Shown: positions 5,918-8,511 of the stretch, piece after piece
How the letters are laid out: every line of letters begins with the position of its first letter
How positions within the stretch are numbered: position 1 is the stretch's first letter
Assembly: GCA_003649845.1 (NCBI GenBank)
Contig: QMTB01000052.1
Span: 1-8,511, forward strand
Origin: Thermoplasmata archaeon
Lineage (GTDB): Archaea; Thermoplasmatota; E2; DHVEG-1
Length of the DNA stretch: 8,511 bases
Direction of reading: 5' to 3'
Notes under the pieces: generated by a model
Database searches by the model: none
What the model was told of the DNA's origin: nothing
Seen by the model: only the letters and a program-made list of their open reading frames with translations
Made by a program: the position numbers and the translations under genes

Positions 5918-7084
5918 TTATTTTGAGAATTTTCTAACTAGTATAATCAATATCGGGAGTATTATGAAAGCTAAGAGATCGCCAGTATCACCAGCGAAAG
6001 CTAGTACATCGGCAAAGTTTTTAATACCAAGGAAGTAAACTGCTATTGGAGGTATAGCAGTTAAAGCCCATGCAACTGGCTTCCTCAATCTTAGAAACTC
6101 TCTACTATTGTTCTGCTGAGCTAAACCTACACCGATATAACTTGTTGTTATAGCTATCAGAGGTATTGCATTACCAACTATGTTACCTAGCGTACCATAA
6201 ATGATTTCAAGACCCTGAGTTGCTATCTGCGGAGTATCTCTACCAAATACAAGTAGAAATACAATCATAAAGATTGTATATATAATAGTTGGAATGAGAA
6301 ATGCTCCTATAACTACTTTTTTGGTTTTATCATAGTCTCCGATACCTTTGTAGACATCTGGTATAACAGTATGGCAACCTAGGGAGAAGATGGCAACACC
6401 AGCCATAGAGAGTATGCCGCCTAATTCAACATACAAACCATTATCTAGTTTTGCATGTGGGAGGAGCATAGAGGCAATACCTATGAAGAGTATAAGCATC
6501 ACATAACTCATTATCAACTCTGTTTTACCGCTAGCTTCTAAACCTAGATAGATTATAAGTGAAGCTACTATCCAAAATATTAACGCTCCAATAGTATCAT
6601 TTATACCAAATAAACTTGCAAATACGCTTCCCATACCAGCTATATAAGCAAGTAGAGCACCGAAACTCATCACTACGATGCTAAGATACATAATCCATCC
6701 GCCGATTCTACCTAGGGTTTTCTGGGCAATTGTACTCATCTGAGCTCCTCTCATCTCAGCAGAGAGCTTTAAAATAATAAGTGCCGTAGAGAGCATAAGT
6801 AACATAACAGCTACCAAAATACCAAATGCGGGTATCAAACCAACTTTTGATGCTACATAAGGTAAACCTAGAACACCAGCTCCAATCTGTGTACCTATAA
6901 GTATCGCTAGTCCTTCTTTTGGAGTTATAGTTTTCTCAACTTTTATAGTAGATACTCTCAGAGTGAAGATTTTAATCTGTTCTCTCATAAGTTGAAGAAA
7001 TAATCTTTCCCTCCGCAATCTTCTTCGCTTCAACAGTTTCCTTTTTTGAGATAACGATATTTTATCAATTTTAGAATCTACCAT
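5918..7084 (-). CDS. Amino acid permease, tryptophan/tyrosine (HAAAP) type, with basic N-terminal tail
   Basis: This 388-residue membrane protein has about ten to eleven hydrophobic segments, roughly at 58-78, 82-106, 127-157, 162-180, 188-208, 222-243, 257-280, 298-322, 336-353 and 357-384. GTQIGAGVLGLPYVASKVG (64-82) is the first-helix signature of aromatic/hydroxy amino acid transporters with the LeuT-type fold. SLGCHTVIPDVYKGI (234-248) lies at the end of the sixth segment. Import of an aromatic or other neutral amino acid driven by an ion gradient is inferred from the family; the substrate is not readable. Before the first helix is a 50-residue cytoplasmic-type tail with 10 Lys/Arg among residues 14-27, unusual for the family. 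The ATG at 7084 has GGGAT 8 bases upstream, which supports keeping the tail; the internal ATG at 6988 has no well-placed site. It follows the RAM-domain gene after 37 bp with no evident promoter between, so the two are probably co-transcribed. Confidence 0.88.
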   Translation of the reverse strand: MVDSKIDKISLSQKRKLLKRRRLRRERLFLQLMREQIKIFTLRVSTIKVEKTITPKEGLAILIGTQIGAGVLGLPYVASKVGLIPAFGILVAVMLLMLSTALIILKLSAEMRGAQMSTIAQKTLGRIGGWIMYLSIVVMSFGALLAYIAGMGSVFASLFGINDTIGALIFWIVASLIIYLGLEASGKTELIMSYVMLILFIGIASMLLPHAKLDNGLYVELGGILSMAGVAIFSLGCHTVIPDVYKGIGDYDKTKKVVIGAFLIPTIIYTIFMIVFLLVFGRDTPQIATQGLEIIYGTLGNIVGNAIPLIAITTSYIGVGLAQQNNSREFLRLRKPVAWALTAIPPIAVYFLGIKNFADVLAFAGDTGDLLAFIILPILIILVRKFSK

Positions 7085-7092
7085 ATTCCATA

Positions 7093-7097
7093 ATCCC
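7093..7097 (-). promoter_or_regulatory. Ribosome binding site of the permease gene
   Basis: GGGAT on the minus strand lies 8 bases before the ATG at 7084. It favours the long start, which includes the basic tail, over the internal ATG at 6988, where the nearest purine-rich GGAGGG is about 18 bases away. Confidence 0.4.
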
Positions 7098-7121
7098 TTT
7101 ACCCATCAAAAGATGATACTA

Positions 7122-7370
7122 TCAATCCTCTTCAGGGGATTCTATAACGATAGCAGTTGTTGTATCTATAACTCCATCTATCCTGTAGATGGAAGGAAGG
7201 AACTCTCTTGTAAGTTCTTTAAGATCTGCTGCATCTACTAGAAGTATAGCATCATAAGGCCCTGTTACGCCCTTCGCTTCTTTAACACTAGGTATTTTCT
7301 TCTTTATCTCTTTGAGAACCCTCTCCACCTTATCTACTTCTAGCGTAAGTAAAACATAGGCTTCTATCAT
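7122..7370 (-). CDS. Stand-alone Lrp/AsnC ligand-binding (RAM) domain protein
   Basis: The product is 82 residues: MIEAYVLLTLEVDKVERVLKE, then VKEAKGVTGPYDAILLVDAAD, then IDGVIDTTTAIVIE. This is the beta-alpha-beta-beta-alpha-beta RAM domain of Lrp/AsnC regulators, including the GPYD turn at which the family commonly binds amino acids at oligomer interfaces. The DNA-binding helix-turn-helix half is absent, so it probably acts as an amino acid sensor or as a partner of a full-length Lrp protein elsewhere. The reading frame extends upstream to 7496, but that would overlap xerA by 44 bp and add unrelated hydrophobic sequence. The ATG at 7370 restores the conserved start and has a TATA box 26 bp before it, plus GGGGA 4 bases upstream. 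The amino acid permease follows after 37 bp, which suggests the sensor and transporter act on the same ligand. Confidence 0.87.
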   Translation of the reverse strand: MIEAYVLLTLEVDKVERVLKEIKKKIPSVKEAKGVTGPYDAILLVDAADLKELTREFLPSIYRIDGVIDTTTAIVIESPEED

Positions 7371-7390
7371 AATTTCCCCACAAATCATTA

Positions 7391-7400
7391 GGATATAAAA
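7391..7400 (-). promoter_or_regulatory. TATA box of the RAM/permease unit
   Basis: TTTTATATCC on the minus strand is centred 26-27 bp before the ATG at 7370, so a leaderless transcript is predicted. It sits within the upstream extension of the reading frame, which is further reason to reject the longer start at 7496. A GGGGA close to the ATG would only act if transcription began slightly further upstream. Confidence 0.6.
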
Positions 7401-7406
7401 TCTGGT

Positions 7407-7445
7407 TAAAAAATTTTTTATCAACGATGTTACTTCTATAAAAAA
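7407..7445 (-). terminator. T-rich 3' end of xerA, with an A6T6 palindrome
   Basis: After the xerA stop at 7453 the minus strand has a T6 run (7445-7440), then a perfect 14-bp palindrome TAAAAAATTTTTTA (7407-7420). The T-tracts suit archaeal termination of xerA. The A6T6 tract lies just upstream of the RAM gene TATA box and could also bend DNA or serve in that promoter. Confidence 0.45.
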
Positions 7446-7452
7446 TGGTGAA

Positions 7453-8262
7453 TCAAAGTAAATCCGCAAGCTTTCTAATATCTCTAGTAGTAACATGTGT
7501 GTATATCTGTGTTGTTCTCAAACTTTTATGACCAAGTAACTCTTGGATATATCTTATATCTACTCCTGCTTCAAGTAGATGAGTAGCGAAACTATGTCTA
7601 AGTGTATGAGGCGTAACCTTCTTATTTATATTTGCTTTTCTAGCAGATTTTTTAACTATCTGCTGTATACTCCTCGGGCTATATTTTTTATCTCTCTGAG
7701 ATTTAAAAAGTAAACCTTGTTTTTTAATGCCATACACCTTTAACATATCTTTTAGTTTAGGATGTAAGAATATAACTCTCTCTTTATCTCCCTTAGATGT
7801 TTTCATATGAATAATTTCTCTATCAAAATCTACATCTTGCCATCTAAGATTTACCAATTCATCTAAACGTAAACCCGCATAATATAGAAACATTAAAACA
7901 AGTTTATGTTTGAGATTCTCTGTTACATCTATCATCCGGGTTATCTCTCCTTTACTTAATACAACTGGCAACCTTGTTTTTTTCTCAGCCAATGGTATAT
8001 CTTCATCAAATCTTTCCTTGAGTACATTATTATAGAAGAATTTTAAAGCAAAATAAGTATTTCTTATCGTTGATCTACTTTTGTTTGAATAGCTTAATAG
8101 GAATTCTCTTGGCGTTTCTTTTGATTTTAGAAATCTTTTTACAACTCCAATGTAGAGTTTACCTGTTTGATAGGAATATTTCCTCAGTTTTATCTCCTCT
8201 ATGAGTTTACCTATTAACTTGTATCGTTCTTCAGGTGTAAGTTTTTTAATATCTAGCTTCAT
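7453..8262 (-). CDS. xerA: Tyrosine recombinase, archaeal XerA-like
   Basis: Xer recombinases resolve chromosome dimers by strand exchange at dif sites through a 3'-phosphotyrosine intermediate. The 269-residue protein has both domains: an N-terminal SAM-like core-binding domain (about 10-85) and a C-terminal catalytic domain (about 100-269). All catalytic positions are present: Arg132 in AGLRLDELVNLRW, Lys157 in TSKGDKER, His219 and Arg222 in HTLRHSFATHLLE, His245 in LLGHKSLRTTQIY, and nucleophile Tyr254. Its length and compact form match archaeal XerA more than a phage integrase, and no other mobile-element genes are visible, so a housekeeping role is favoured. A TATA box lies 27 bp before the ATG, which predicts leaderless expression. 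A perfect inverted repeat with recombinase-like geometry lies 55-85 bp upstream. An integrase of a mobile element remains a minor alternative. Confidence 0.92.
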   Translation of the reverse strand: MKLDIKKLTPEERYKLIGKLIEEIKLRKYSYQTGKLYIGVVKRFLKSKETPREFLLSYSNKSRSTIRNTYFALKFFYNNVLKERFDEDIPLAEKKTRLPVVLSKGEITRMIDVTENLKHKLVLMFLYYAGLRLDELVNLRWQDVDFDREIIHMKTSKGDKERVIFLHPKLKDMLKVYGIKKQGLLFKSQRDKKYSPRSIQQIVKKSARKANINKKVTPHTLRHSFATHLLEAGVDIRYIQELLGHKSLRTTQIYTHVTTRDIRKLADLL

Positions 8263-8283
8263 ACATTATTGAATGAGGGATAA

Positions 8284-8293
8284 CAATATAAAA
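8284..8293 (-). promoter_or_regulatory. TATA box of xerA
   Basis: TTTTATATTG on the minus strand, preceded by GCGAAG as a possible BRE, is centred about 27 bp before the ATG at 8262. No Shine-Dalgarno site precedes that ATG, so the mRNA is probably leaderless. Confidence 0.6.
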
Positions 8294-8316
8294 CTTCGCT
8301 TTAACTCATTTTTAAA

Positions 8317-8347
8317 GTATTTTGCGAAATACCACTTCGCAAAATAC
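8317..8347. repeat. Perfect inverted repeat, 12-bp arms and 7-bp spacer, beside xerA
   Basis: GTATTTTGCGAA (8317-8328) and its exact reverse complement TTCGCAAAATAC (8336-8347) flank the spacer ATACCAC. Arms of 11-12 bp around a 6-8 bp spacer are the usual core-site geometry of tyrosine recombinases, and a recombinase gene is adjacent. The site also lies in the promoter region of the rightward gene at 8395, so it may instead be an operator or form a hairpin. The arms do not obviously match the archaeal dif sequences I remember. Confidence 0.95.
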
Positions 8348-8381
8348 GTGTTATACGCCATGCATCATAAGTCTCTCTTAA

Positions 8382-8387
8382 GAGGTG
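8382..8387 (+). promoter_or_regulatory. Shine-Dalgarno site of the right-edge gene
   Basis: GAGGTG lies 7 bases before the ATG at 8395 and fixes that start over the ATG at 8401. It overlaps a 10-bp perfect palindrome, CTCTTAAGAG (8375-8384), which could partly pair with the site in the mRNA. Confidence 0.65.
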
Positions 8388-8394
8388 TAAGAAT

Positions 8395-8511
8395 ATGGAT
8401 ATGAATATAAAAGTCAGTCTCCCTTCTGACGAACAGGGGTTCATAGGAAGAGAGTGCTCCAAATGCTATAAGTATTTTAAAGTAAAATTTGGCACTGGAC
8501 TTCCTACCTCA
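8395..8511 (+). CDS. Zinc-ribbon-like protein, N-terminal fragment cut by the window edge
   Basis: Thirty-nine codons are visible with no stop. The segment GFIGRECSKC (15-24) followed by YKYFKVKFGTGLPTS (25-39) contains a CxxC (Cys21, Cys24) that looks like the first half of a zinc ribbon. The pattern G-hydrophobic-GRECxxC-KYFKVK-GTGLP resembles small uncharacterised proteins I have seen in bacteria and archaea; no function is known to me. The start is well supported by GAGGTG 7 bases upstream. It is divergent from xerA across a 132-bp region that holds the inverted repeat. Its promoter is uncertain: TTTTTAAAG (8310-8317) and GTTATAC (8350-8356) are both possible. Confidence 0.7.
   Translation, partial: MDMNIKVSLPSDEQGFIGRECSKCYKYFKVKFGTGLPTS

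Noticed and set aside
7371..7496. Upstream extension of the RAM gene (42 more residues starting at 7496)
   Set aside because: It overlaps xerA by 44 bp, contains a good TATA box for the shorter start, and encodes sequence unlike the family. The ATG at 7370 begins exactly at the conserved domain.
7453..8511. Integrated mobile element carrying its own integrase
   Set aside because: The recombinase looks like housekeeping archaeal XerA, no tRNA gene or direct-repeat attachment sites are visible, and no other mobile genes occur in the window.

Overview
The window looks like part of an AT-rich archaeal chromosome. The evidence is an archaeal-type topoisomerase I, an archaeal Xer recombinase, a stand-alone Lrp/AsnC ligand-binding (RAM) domain protein, archaeal TATA boxes placed about 25 bp upstream of start codons, and GGTG-type Shine-Dalgarno sites. 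AGA and ATA codons are very common. I cannot assign a lineage from the sequence alone; a euryarchaeal-grade organism is plausible. There are no rRNA or tRNA genes, CRISPR arrays or insertion sequences. The longest stretch without a confident gene is the first 146 bases.

Layout. Two long genes run rightward on the left: a secreted GH113-type glycoside hydrolase with an uncharacterised N-terminal region and an Ig-like tail (147-2264), then DNA topoisomerase I (topA, 2372-4399). topA converges, with a 6-bp gap, on a leftward block of five genes. In transcription order from the right these are xerA (8262-7453), a stand-alone RAM protein (7370-7122), an aromatic-type amino acid permease (7084-5918), a short class II aldolase/adducin-fold protein without its zinc histidines (5874-5365) and mtnA (5368-4406). 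At the right edge a zinc-ribbon-like gene starts rightward at 8395 and runs out of the window.

How the genes may work together. The RAM protein and permease have a 37-bp gap, share one recognisable promoter and probably form an amino acid sensing/uptake unit. The aldolase-fold protein and mtnA overlap as ATGA and probably form a methylthioadenosine (MTA) salvage unit. The aldolase-fold partner appears unable to bind the catalytic zinc, so its role is open. xerA has its own promoter and lies beside a perfect inverted repeat (two 12-bp arms, 7-bp spacer) whose geometry resembles a tyrosine-recombinase core site, although an operator is equally possible.

Expression signals. Four transcription units (GH113, RAM, aldolase-fold, xerA) have a TATA-like box centred about 24-27 bp before the start codon, which predicts leaderless mRNAs. 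The second genes in units (mtnA, permease) and the right-edge gene carry Shine-Dalgarno-like sites instead. topA does not fit this pattern. The points most worth follow-up are the zinc-ligand-free aldolase-fold partner of MtnA, the inverted repeat next to xerA, the unknown N-terminal half of the hydrolase with a 20-bp perfect palindrome at its domain junction, and the RAM/permease pair with its highly basic permease tail.
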